Source of the DNA: Neotamlana sedimentorum
GTDB taxonomy: Bacteria > Bacteroidota > Bacteroidia > Flavobacteriales > Flavobacteriaceae
NCBI RefSeq assembly: GCF_000943565.1
Contig: NZ_JTDW01000002.1
Span: forward strand, 186,001 to 250,000
Direction: 5' to 3'
DNA: 64,000 nt
Under the pieces are notes generated by a model. It was not told where the DNA came from and searched no databases. It saw only the letters and a list, made by a program, of their open reading frames with translations. Below, in pieces: positions 1-5,743 of the stretch. Both the position numbers and the translations under genes were made by a program. Every line of letters starts with the position of its first letter. Position 1 is the stretch's first letter.

Positions 1-1
1 T

Positions 2-457
2 ATAAGCGCTGGTGTGGGCTTTGAAGCATTTAAACCTAAGTTTTTAACACACACACCAGAATCTCTAGCCTATTCGTTGGTAGGCGATATGGTTGCTCCG
101 CTAATAAACCGAAATACTATAAAAGCAGCATATAGCACAGCTAATAATAAGCAATTAGAAACCATTTTTGATTATGAAAAAACCATTTTAAATGCTTTTA
201 TAGAAGTGTCTAATCACTTATCTAAAGTTGAAAATCTAAAGGAAAGTTATCGATTAAAAGAAAGCCAAGTAAATAGTTTAACCAAAGCCATCGATCTTTC
301 TATCCGCTTATTTAAATCGGCAAGAGCAGAATATACAGAGGTATTGCTAACACAACGTGAAGCACTAGATTCTAAAATGGAAATTATAGAAACTAAAAAA
401 GACCAATTAATAGCAAATATCCAATTATATCAATCTTTGGGTGGGGGATGGAATTAA
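2..457 (+). CDS. TolC-family outer membrane efflux protein, C-terminal part (cut by window start)
   Basis: The reading frame is open to the window edge (codons from base 2), so the GTG at 14 is only an internal codon and this is the 3' part of a longer gene. About 150 residues are visible. The long amphipathic helix rich in K/E/L, with the pattern YEKTILNAFIEVSNHL, and the ending YQSLGGGWN are typical of the last helical hairpin and C-terminus of TolC/NodT outer membrane factors, which form the outer-membrane channel of RND or ABC efflux pumps. The partner inner-membrane genes would lie upstream, outside the window. A strong terminator follows the stop codon. Family assignment is confident; the pump's substrate cannot be told. 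Confidence 0.85.
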   Translation: MSAGVGFEAFKPKFLTHTPESLAYSLVGDMVAPLINRNTIKAAYSTANNKQLETIFDYEKTILNAFIEVSNHLSKVENLKESYRLKESQVNSLTKAIDLSIRLFKSARAEYTEVLLTQREALDSKMEIIETKKDQLIANIQLYQSLGGGWN

Positions 458-482
458 TTTCTCTCAATTAATTCTATTTTTC

Positions 483-514
483 AAACCGCTCGAAATATTT
501 TGAGCGGTTTTTTT
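483..514 (+). terminator. Rho-independent terminator after the TolC-family gene
   Basis: A perfect 9-bp stem, AAACCGCTC (483-491) with GAGCGGTTT (502-510), has a 10-nt loop and runs into a T-tract. It separates the efflux gene from the ABC ATPase that starts at 532. Confidence 0.9.
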
Positions 515-531
515 ATGTTATTTTTGCAACT

Positions 532-1443
532 ATGCTAAACGTTAAAAATCTTACTTTTTCCTATAATAAATCACCTATTTTAAAAAACATTTCTTTTAAT
601 GTTAAAATGGGTGAAAACCTAGCTATTATTGGTGAAAGTGGTTCCGGAAAAAGTACTTTACTTAACCTAATTTATGGTGAATTTGATTTAAATGAAGGAA
701 AAATTTTCTGGAAAAACACCGAAATTTTAGGACCAAAATACAACTTAGTTATTGGATACGAATTTATGAAATACGTGCATCAAGAATTCGATTTAATGCC
801 TTACATAACTGTTGCCGAAAATATTGGAAAACATTTATCGCGCTTTTTCCCCGAAGAAAAAGAACAACGCACCCAAGAACTTATAAAAGTTGTAGAGCTT
901 GAAGATTTTGCTAACGTAAAAGTTAAAACACTTTCTGGTGGACAAAAACAACGTGTAGCATTGGCCAGAGCCTTAGCAAAACAACCTGAAATTATTTTAT
1001 TAGACGAGCCTTTTAGTCACATTGATAATTTTAAAAAACAAAGTTTACGTCGTAGCGTTTATAAATATTTAAAGAATAAAAACATCTCTTGTATTGTTGC
1101 TACACACGATAAAGACGACGTTTTAGGTTTTGCCGATACTATGATGGTTTTAAACAACAATGAAATTTTAGACACCGGAAAGCCTGAAACTTTATACAAA
1201 CACCCAAAAACACCATTAATCGCTTCTTTTTTTGGCGAGTTTAATGTTATAGATAATGAAATTATTTACGCCAATCAATTAAAAGTTGTTGAACAATCTA
1301 ATTTAAAAGCAAAAGTAATTACCAGCTATTTTAAGGGAAGTTATTATTTAATTGAAGCTGAATTAAATGGTGAAATAGTGTTTTTCGAGCATGGAACTGC
1401 GTTAGAAAAAGACTCAGCAATTTACTTATCCATTTCAGAATAA
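532..1443 (+). CDS. ABC transporter ATP-binding protein (PotA/FutC-like)
   Basis: This is a 303-residue ATPase subunit of an ABC transporter. The Walker A motif GESGSGKST is at 34-42, the Q-loop at Q84, the signature LSGGQ at 134-138, Walker B IILLDEP at 154-160 and the switch histidine at H192. A C-terminal extension of about 80 residues after the nucleotide-binding domain resembles the TOBE-type regulatory tail of PotA/FutC/MalK-type importers. No permease or binding protein lies beside it: it sits alone between a terminator and a convergent regulator gene, whose last 22 bases overlap its 3' end. Substrate is unknown. The family call is firm; an importer role is inferred only from the tail. 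Confidence 0.88.
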   Translation: MLNVKNLTFSYNKSPILKNISFNVKMGENLAIIGESGSGKSTLLNLIYGEFDLNEGKIFWKNTEILGPKYNLVIGYEFMKYVHQEFDLMPYITVAENIGKHLSRFFPEEKEQRTQELIKVVELEDFANVKVKTLSGGQKQRVALARALAKQPEIILLDEPFSHIDNFKKQSLRRSVYKYLKNKNISCIVATHDKDDVLGFADTMMVLNNNEILDTGKPETLYKHPKTPLIASFFGEFNVIDNEIIYANQLKVVEQSNLKAKVITSYFKGSYYLIEAELNGEIVFFEHGTALEKDSAIYLSISE

Positions 1444-2432
1444 TTTTTAACCGATTGTTTCAGTTTTTTTAAAATACGATCTCTTAATTTTTTTGGTTTT
1501 AACACTTCAATGCTTTCTCCAAACCCTAAAATAAGGCGTTCTAATTCAAAATTATGCTGCACTAAAATATTAAAAACGGTGCCATCTTCTCTGGTTTCGA
1601 TGGTACGTTGCGTAGGGTGAAACGGTTTTGTAATTACGTAAGGCGCGTTTTTTTTGTCGACCCAAAATTGCACGCGTTGCGCTCTAGAATTTAATACTGT
1701 AACACCAACAACTTCTTTATAAAACACATCGCCATCAATTTTTAAATCAATATATTCCAAATCATTTTCTACTTCAATATTTAATATTCTATCTAAAGCT
1801 AGTGTCATCATTTTTTGGTTATGAGATGCTAATAAAAACCACCGATTATTATACTCTTTTAATAACTGCGGATGCACTTTTAATTCGCTCGAACTTCTTG
1901 CTGAAAAGGATTTGTACATAACACTAATCACTTTTTTGCTTTGTATGGCGTTATAAATAACATCAATAAACTCTAAACCTTTTAATTGTTCATTTTTATC
2001 TAAATGAATAATGGCGCGATTATTTTTTTGAGAAGCATAAACCGAGTCTTCCAAACGTTGCAAAACCCCATCCATTTCTTTAAACAACGAGAAATCTTTA
2101 AATTGCCTGAGAACTTGTATAGCTTCGTTCATTACCTTAATATCTTTGTCGGTTACAGGTATGTTTACAATGCTGTATTCTGAATCGTCGTATTTATAAA
2201 ATTTTCGATTGTAAACCACTATTGGCGCATTATATCCAAGCTTATCACTACGCATCATTTGTATATCTAACTGCACAGTACGTTTACTTACATCTACATC
2301 TTTACCTTCATACTCGTAAAGCGCATCAGAACAAGCGGTAATTAAGTCGTCAAGCGTCCATTCGCGATAGTTATTTTGAAGACATTTATCAATGGTTTTA
2401 TATCTAATTAATGCATTTTTATTTACAGCCAT
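1422..2432 (-). CDS. WYL-domain transcriptional regulator, probable controller of the RNA-repair locus
   Basis: This is a predicted transcription factor of about 336 residues. The N-terminal region (IRYKTIDKCL, then TLDDLITACSDAL) looks like a winged helix. It is followed by a linker and a WYL domain (about residues 160-270: IQSKKVISVMYKSF, VHPQLLKEYNNRWFLLA, LDRI) and a C-terminal WCX-type extension (VQHNFELERLILGFGESIEVL). An upstream ATG at 2480 is possible, but I chose the ATG at 2432. The longer start would put an operator-like palindrome (2474-2492) across the start codon; with the shorter start it sits 42-60 bases upstream. The same palindrome precedes the tRNA-like RNA locus and rtcB, so autoregulation and control of both are likely. 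WYL proteins are known to sense ligands, including nucleic acids in some families. The 3' end overlaps the ABC gene by 22 bp. The family is sure; the target set is inferred. Confidence 0.85.
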   Translation of the reverse strand: MAVNKNALIRYKTIDKCLQNNYREWTLDDLITACSDALYEYEGKDVDVSKRTVQLDIQMMRSDKLGYNAPIVVYNRKFYKYDDSEYSIVNIPVTDKDIKVMNEAIQVLRQFKDFSLFKEMDGVLQRLEDSVYASQKNNRAIIHLDKNEQLKGLEFIDVIYNAIQSKKVISVMYKSFSARSSSELKVHPQLLKEYNNRWFLLASHNQKMMTLALDRILNIEVENDLEYIDLKIDGDVFYKEVVGVTVLNSRAQRVQFWVDKKNAPYVITKPFHPTQRTIETREDGTVFNILVQHNFELERLILGFGESIEVLKPKKLRDRILKKLKQSVKNYSEMDK

Positions 2433-2473
2433 TTTGCTCAATTTTTTCGGATGAAATATAGGTAAATATTTTT

Positions 2474-2492
2474 TACGCAACTATTTTGCGTA
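2474..2492 (-). promoter_or_regulatory. Operator-like palindrome upstream of the WYL regulator gene
   Basis: The perfect inverted repeat TACGCAA-CTATT-TTGCGTA has 7-bp arms and a 5-bp spacer. On the minus strand, a TTG inside the right arm lies 17 bp from TATATTTC, which resembles the Bacteroidota -33/-7 promoter layout. Arms and spacer length match the sites at 3541-3559 and 5719-5737. It is probably the autoregulatory site of the WYL protein. Confidence 0.7.
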
Positions 2493-2690
2493 CTTCAATT
2501 TTTTGAGCAATTTGGGGTTTAAAACAAAAAAAATTGCTTTTTTCAAAAAAAGTTAATACTACGTATTAAGGGTTGTAATTTCCTGAAATTCATAAAATAA
2601 ATTTTGAAAATTGAAAAATAAATCTAAATCTTTGCAGCGCAATTGGCTAACCGATAACAGCCAAAACAATTAAAATTAAAAACAAGAACA

Positions 2691-2770
2691 ATGCGTTTAT
2701 CTATAACATATCAACCAAAGCCAAAAGGACTTTCACCTTTTGTGACGCTTCGTGATTATTGTAGATAAAC
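2691..2770 (+). other. Small structured unit: possible 25-codon ORF or small RNA
   Basis: Part of the 490-base gap between the WYL gene and the TPR gene. A possible ORF from ATG 2691 encodes MRLSITYQPKPKGLSPFVTL + RDYCR and is preceded by A-rich sequence typical of flavobacterial starts. The same bases form a strong RNA fold. A 9-bp closing stem, GTTTATCTA (2695-2703) with TAGATAAAC (2762-2770), encloses a hairpin AAAAGG (2723-2728) / CCTTTT (2736-2741) and a smaller ACG-CTT-CGT hairpin. A promoter-like TAAATCTTTG lies around 2630 and a terminator follows at 2793-2830, so it looks like a free-standing transcript. It could be a small peptide, a small RNA or both; no family is recognised. Confidence 0.45.
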
Positions 2771-2792
2771 TTTTGTTAACTCATACAAAATG

Positions 2793-2830
2793 AAAAATCC
2801 GAAGCAAATTTTAAACTGTTTCGGATTTTT
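2793..2830 (+). terminator. Terminator after the small structured unit
   Basis: An 11-bp perfect stem, AAAAATCCGAA (2793-2803) with TTCGGATTTTT (2820-2830), is followed by further T residues. It closes the 2.6-2.8 kb transcript and isolates it from the TPR gene. Confidence 0.8.
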
Positions 2831-2892
2831 TGTTTTTCAGTCATTAGCGAGTCTGCTAAAACATTTCCCGAAACTAAGAATTTTAAAATCGT

Positions 2893-2924
2893 GATGTCAC
2901 ACTGAGCGCAGTCGAAGTGTTTCA
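2893..2924. repeat. Dispersed flavobacterial repeat (GAGCGCAGTCGAAG type)
   Basis: The core GAGCGCAGTCGAAG is flanked by ACACT (2899-2903) and AGTGT (2916-2920), which are complementary. Elements of this kind are scattered through intergenic regions of Flavobacteriaceae. A clearly related copy lies inside the rnr coding region at 63581-63610. Confidence 0.6.
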
Positions 2925-2981
2925 AGAACGAAAATATTAAATCAAATTCTGGACAAAATTCAGAATTAAAAACACAAAACA

Positions 2982-3530
2982 ATGGACACGAATTTGTTAA
3001 ACAACTACGTGCTTAAAGCTATAGATGCCTATCCATATGATTTAGAAGAAACCGTAGAAAACCTAAACTACGCTTTGTCTTACGAAAGTAACAACGCTTA
3101 CGCTTTGTATTTAATGGGACGTTTGCAAGCAGAGCAATTGGGCGACTATGAAAAAGCCAAACAATTATATGCAGAAGCGTTGGCGAGTAAAATGGAGTTT
3201 CACAAGGTGTATGAGAAATACGTTTTAGTATTAATCTGGAACGAGGATTACGCAGCAGCGCAAAACTTAATACATTTTGCGTTAACCGTAAAAGGCATAG
3301 ACAAAGGTGTTATTTGGCAATGTCAAGGATTGCTTTTTGAAAATCAGCAAGACTATAAAAAAGCCATTAAAGCATTAAAAACAGCAAAAGCATTTGGTTA
3401 CAACAATGGTTTTATCAGTCATATTGATAATGAAATATCCAGAATAAAAGACAAGATAAAACCTAAAAAGAAAAAAGCTTCTAAGAAGAAAAAGAGTAAA
3501 AAAGACAAGAAAAAGAAGAATAAAAAGTAA
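2982..3530 (+). CDS. Tetratricopeptide-repeat protein with lysine-rich tail
   Basis: 182 residues. Residues about 15-150 contain TPR-type helix pairs (for example NAYALYLMGRLQAEQLGDYE, and KGVIWQCQGLLFENQQDYKK). The last 30 residues are almost entirely lysine with a few serines, suggesting contact with nucleic acid or ribosomes. There is no signal peptide, so it should be cytoplasmic. It stands just upstream of the tRNA-like RNA locus on the same strand, between the WYL gene and slipin/rtcB. A role in the same RNA-repair module is plausible but rests on position only: no operator-like palindrome was seen before it. TPR proteins are scaffolds, so no enzymatic function is implied. Confidence 0.8.
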   Translation: MDTNLLNNYVLKAIDAYPYDLEETVENLNYALSYESNNAYALYLMGRLQAEQLGDYEKAKQLYAEALASKMEFHKVYEKYVLVLIWNEDYAAAQNLIHFALTVKGIDKGVIWQCQGLLFENQQDYKKAIKALKTAKAFGYNNGFISHIDNEISRIKDKIKPKKKKASKKKKSKKDKKKKNKK

Positions 3531-3540
3531 TTTTTAAAAC

Positions 3541-3559
3541 TACGCAAAAACATTGCGCA
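3541..3559 (+). promoter_or_regulatory. Operator-like palindrome before the tRNA-like RNA locus
   Basis: TACGCAA-AAACA-TTGCGCA has the same 7-5-7 layout as the site at the WYL gene. The 21 bases 3542-3562 are identical to 5720-5740 before rtcB. The distance from the start of ACGC to the end of the TTTG promoter box is 34 bases in both places. Confidence 0.75.
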
Positions 3560-3565
3560 ATAGTG

Positions 3566-3576
3566 TAAAATATTTG
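3566..3576 (+). promoter_or_regulatory. Promoter box of the tRNA-like RNA locus
   Basis: TAAAATATTTG resembles the Bacteroidota -7 element (TAnnTTTG) and matches TATAATATTTG before rtcB (5744-5754) at 10 of 11 positions. Transcription should start near 3583. The operator lies directly upstream, where an activator or repressor could act. Confidence 0.6.
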
Positions 3577-3679
3577 CAGAGTCATTAACAATAAGCTTTG
3601 TGGAATCAAGCTTAATTTAACAGTAGCGCTTCACCAGTCGCAGGAACTGGTGAAGCTTAATAAAAGTTCTTAAACATAA

Positions 3680-3752
3680 CTGAAAGGATAACGATGGTTT
3701 GTTTACTCGCTTTGGAAGCGAGAGGTTGTAGGTTCGAATCCTATCTCTCAGA
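3680..3752 (+). tRNA. tRNA-Pro(UGG)-like element, divergent
   Basis: A linear cloverleaf can be drawn. Acceptor CTGAAAG (3680-3686) pairs 6 of 7 with CTCTCAG (3745-3751). The D region contains GG (3696-3697) but only a weak stem. Anticodon stem CTCGC/GCGAG (3706-3710/3718-3722) encloses loop TTTGGAA with anticodon TGG at 3713-3715. The variable region is AGGTT, the T-stem GTAGG/CCTAT has loop TTCGAAT, and the discriminator is A. The anticodon, variable and T regions resemble flavobacterial tRNA-Pro, but the D-arm is degraded and the acceptor has a mismatch. It may be a pseudo-tRNA or mimic rather than a translating tRNA. Confidence 0.6.
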
Positions 3753-3898
3753 CAATTAAAACATCAAGCAAGTCTTGTTAAGTGTTTCTGTATAGCACTA
3801 TTGTATAAATCCTTGCGGTTTCGCATTAGGTTTTTATGTTCAACTTGACTTGAAGGTTTTTAGATTATTTGACCAAATAAATAATCCCATCTATGTAC

Positions 3899-3965
3899 AC
3901 AGGTTCGAATCCTGTCTTCTCTCACGGGAAGAAGCTAAGTCAGGTATAGCAATAGATTCAAATTG
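3899..3965 (+). ncRNA. Permuted tRNA-like module 1
   Basis: The parts of a tRNA appear in circularly permuted order. T-stem ACAGG/CCTGT with loop TTCGAAT is at 3899-3915. The 3' acceptor strand CTTCTC (3916-3921) is joined by tetraloop TCAC to the 5' acceptor strand GGGAAG (3926-3931; six pairs including one G-T). Then come AA, a D-arm GCTA/TAGC (3934-3937/3947-3950) whose loop AGTCAGGTA has the usual AG...GG...A pattern, and a short anticodon-like hairpin CAAT/ATTG (3950-3953/3962-3965). The anticodon arm is poor and shares bases with the D-stem and with the next T-stem, so the amino-acid identity cannot be named. Confidence 0.5.
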
Positions 3966-4036
3966 TAGGTTCGAATCCTACCAAGATCTAACGGTCTTGT
4001 GGCGAAATTGGCAAACGCGCTGTATTTAGGTTACAG
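3965..4036 (+). ncRNA. Permuted tRNA-Leu(UAG)-like module 2
   Basis: T-arm GTAGG-TTCGAAT-CCTAC (3965-3981) is followed by 3' acceptor strand CAAGATC (3982-3988), tetraloop TAAC, and 5' acceptor strand GGTCTTG (3993-3999), giving seven pairs with one G-T. Next are TG, D-stem GCG/CGC (4002-4004/4016-4018) with the tRNA-Leu-like loop AAATTGGCAAA, and anticodon stem CTGTA/TACAG (4020-4024/4032-4036) with loop TTTAGGT, anticodon TAG. The 5' half is a near-standard tRNA-Leu, but its 3' half lies before it and no T-arm follows. The alternative is two fragments of two tRNA-Leu copies lying side by side; the perfect fit of the two acceptor strands favours a single permuted unit. Confidence 0.6.
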
Positions 4037-4044
4037 TTTTGAAA

Positions 4045-4068
4045 ATGGACTTTAATCCATCTTTTTTT
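4045..4068 (+). terminator. Terminator-like hairpin ending the tRNA-like array
   Basis: ATGGA (4045-4049) pairs with TCCAT (4056-4060) around a 6-nt loop and is followed by C and seven T. The stem is short, so read-through towards the slipin gene is possible. Confidence 0.5.
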
Positions 4069-4484
4069 GATTAAGAAGGTCACTTGTAAAAATCGACCAC
4101 CAGTGTTACCATCACGTAAAAAATGGCTCTAAAAATAAAAGCAAAGTATAAGTTGGCTAGCTTATGTAATTTTTACAAAAGCAGTCTAGACAACACCTTG
4201 AAATACTAATGTATTTAAAGTCACTTTGGGTAATCTTTTAAAGATTCATTTTTAAATTAAATCATTGAAATTATTTCGGTGTAAACATTTAAAAATCATC
4301 TACTAAACATTATGTAAAGCGCTATAAAACCATAGTATTTCCGTAGTTAGAAAGATGGTTAATTTTTATTTTGCTTTAACTACGAATAGATCTTTTTCAG
4401 CATAAGCTTGAAAATTCTATTATAAATGTATAACCGTTCTGATATTTAAAAAATAATGCAATCAGAACATAATAATTAGAAATC
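4069..4484 (+). other. Structured leader region before the slipin gene
   Basis: 416 bases without a gene. Several inverted repeats are visible: AAATAC/GTATTT (4201-4206/4211-4216), AATCTTT/AAAGATT (4232-4238/4240-4246), CGTAGTTA/TAACTACG (4342-4349/4377-4384) and a perfect 8-bp GTTCTGAT/ATCAGAAC (4436-4443/4461-4468), which ends 16 bases before the slipin ATG. GGTC (4078-4081) and GACC-ACCA (4095-4102) form a small acceptor-like helix. It may be a long 5' leader or contain another small RNA. No promoter box with an operator was found here. Confidence 0.4.
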
Positions 4485-5585
4485 ATGAAGAGAGTAAGAA
4501 TTCATGCAGGAAACGTAGGTTTAGTATTTAAAAGCGGTGATTACAAACGCGTAATTACCAGTGGTACACATTGGTTAGGCTTTAACGAAACCGTTGCAAA
4601 ATACAGCTTAACTACAGCTTTTAATGCGCCTAAAGCATTGGAAATCTTACTAGAAGACCAAGCTTTAGCCAACATGTTACACGTTGTAAATGTAGAAGAC
4701 AACCAAATTGTTTTAGTTTACACATACAACAACTTTAAGCAAGTGCTAACCGCTGGTCAATACACCTTTTGGAACACGTTGGTAGACTATAAATTTGTCA
4801 CTGTAGATTTAAGTAAAATCGAAATCACAGAAAATATCAGCAAGTCTTTATATACCAATATGCAATTAAGACAATACATACGCGCTTTCGAAGTTGCAGC
4901 TTACGAAAAAGCCATTATGATTGTAGACGATAAGTTTGATAAAATTTTAGATCACGGTACATACCACTTCTGGAGAAACAATCAAACTATAAAAATCGCA
5001 AAAGCAGATTTACGTCAGTTACAATTAGAAGTATCAGGTCAGGAGTTGTTAACCAAAGACAAAGCAGCAGTGCGTATTAACTTTTACGCACAGTACAAAG
5101 TAGTCGATATCGAAACGGCATTAATGCAAAATAAAGATTACGAAAAACAATTGTACACAAGCTTGCAATTAGCCTTAAGAGCATACGTTGGCGCTTACAC
5201 CTTAGACGAATTGTTAGAGCAAAAAGACCAAATAGCAAAAGCAGTTCTAGAAGACGTAAAAGCGCAAGCCAGTAAGTTAGGCGTAAACGTATTACATGCC
5301 GGTATGCGCGATGTAATTTTACCAGGCGACATGAAAGACATCATGAACCAAGTGTTAATTGCACAGAAAAAAGCGCAAGCCAACGTAATTACAAGACGCG
5401 AAGAAACCGCATCGACACGTAGCTTGTTAAATACCGCAAAATTAATGGAAGACAACAGCATGTTGTTCAAATTAAAAGAAATGGAATACGTAGAAAAAAT
5501 AGCCGATAAAATTGGCGAAATCACCGTAGCCGGAAACGGAAACGTGATCGAACAATTAAAAGATATTTTTTCAGTAAACAAGTAA
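4485..5585 (+). CDS. Slipin (SPFH/band-7) family protein linked to RtcB
   Basis: 366 residues. The C-terminal two thirds are an SPFH/stomatin-type domain (LTKDKAAVRINFYAQYKVVD, then the helical part AYVGAYTLDELLEQKDQIAK and AQKKAQANVITRREETASTR), which builds ring-like or coiled-coil oligomers. The usual N-terminal membrane hairpin is absent. Instead, the first 165 residues carry three related beta-type units: VGLVFKSGDYKRVITSGTHW (about 11-30), IVLVYTYNNFKQVLTAGQYT (about 75-94) and IMIVDDKFDKILDHGTYHFW (about 143-162). It is therefore probably soluble or peripherally bound. It lies between the tRNA-like RNA and rtcB on the same strand. Slipin genes beside rtcB are known in other bacteria, but their role in RNA repair is not established. 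Confidence 0.85.
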   Translation: MKRVRIHAGNVGLVFKSGDYKRVITSGTHWLGFNETVAKYSLTTAFNAPKALEILLEDQALANMLHVVNVEDNQIVLVYTYNNFKQVLTAGQYTFWNTLVDYKFVTVDLSKIEITENISKSLYTNMQLRQYIRAFEVAAYEKAIMIVDDKFDKILDHGTYHFWRNNQTIKIAKADLRQLQLEVSGQELLTKDKAAVRINFYAQYKVVDIETALMQNKDYEKQLYTSLQLALRAYVGAYTLDELLEQKDQIAKAVLEDVKAQASKLGVNVLHAGMRDVILPGDMKDIMNQVLIAQKKAQANVITRREETASTRSLLNTAKLMEDNSMLFKLKEMEYVEKIADKIGEITVAGNGNVIEQLKDIFSVNK

Positions 5586-5589
5586 TTTT

Positions 5590-5680
5590 TTGGGCGTAAC
5601 CACGCTTTTAGTGGCGTGGTAGCGCTTTATGTTATATCTTTTGCGAACAAAATGATGCCACTTCAATCGCTTACGCGGGC
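5590..5680 (+). repeat. REP-like flavobacterial intergenic element
   Basis: The stretch starts GGGCGTAACCACGC and holds a hairpin ACCACGC (5599-5605)/GCGTGGT (5614-5620). It runs through TGTTATATCTTTTGCG and ATGCCACTTCAATCGCTTACG. Similar GGGCGT... elements follow many genes in flavobacteria. A degenerate relative lies inverted at about 8431-8510. It may act as a weak terminator for the slipin gene. Confidence 0.55.
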
Positions 5681-5718
5681 TAAACCAAAGGGTATTTTGT
5701 TAGATAAAAAAACACAAA

Positions 5719-5737
5719 CACGCAAAAACATTGCGCA
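5719..5737 (+). promoter_or_regulatory. Operator-like palindrome before rtcB
   Basis: CACGCAA-AAACA-TTGCGCA is the third copy of the 7-5-7 inverted repeat. It is identical over 21 bases to the site at the tRNA-like RNA locus. The promoter box TATAATATTTG lies at 5744-5754, giving a predicted start near 5761 and a leader of only about 15 bases. Confidence 0.75.
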
Positions 5738-5743
5738 ATACAC

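Larger units (their letters stand above)
3583..4068 (+). ncRNA. tRNA-like non-coding RNA array (predicted transcript)
   Basis: No coding frame of note spans this stretch. Three copies of the T-arm core GGTTCGAATCC occur at 3731, 3902 and 3968, each within a complete T-stem. The predicted RNA contains, in order: hairpin TAAGCTT (3592-3598)/AAGCTTA (3608-3614); an 11-bp perfect hairpin GCTTCACCAGT (3628-3638)/ACTGGTGAAGC (3646-3656); a linear tRNA-Pro-like element; a long stem TCAAGCAAGT (3764-3773)/ACTTGACTTGA (3843-3853) with inner hairpins; two permuted tRNA-like modules; and a terminator-like hairpin ending in T7 at 4068. An operator and promoter shared with rtcB precede it. Likely roles are substrate, sensor or decoy RNA for the RtcB repair system. 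Boundaries are predicted from the promoter and terminator only. Confidence 0.65.

Noticed and set aside
2776-2982. 68-codon minus-strand frame upstream of the TPR gene
   Set aside because: It runs through the terminator stem at 2793-2830 and the dispersed repeat at 2893-2924, and its product has no recognisable pattern.
3541-4068. Idea that the region is an ordinary tRNA gene cluster
   Set aside because: Only one element can be drawn in the normal linear order and even that is degraded; the others lack a T-arm after the anticodon arm.
3680-4068. CRISPR array interpretation of the repeated GGTTCGAATCC
   Set aside because: Repeats are 11 bases, irregularly spaced (171 and 66 bases) and belong to T-arms; no cas genes are present.
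5195-5581. 128-codon antisense frame in the slipin gene
   Set aside because: It is a shadow of a well-supported coding region; serine-rich composition is that of antisense frames.
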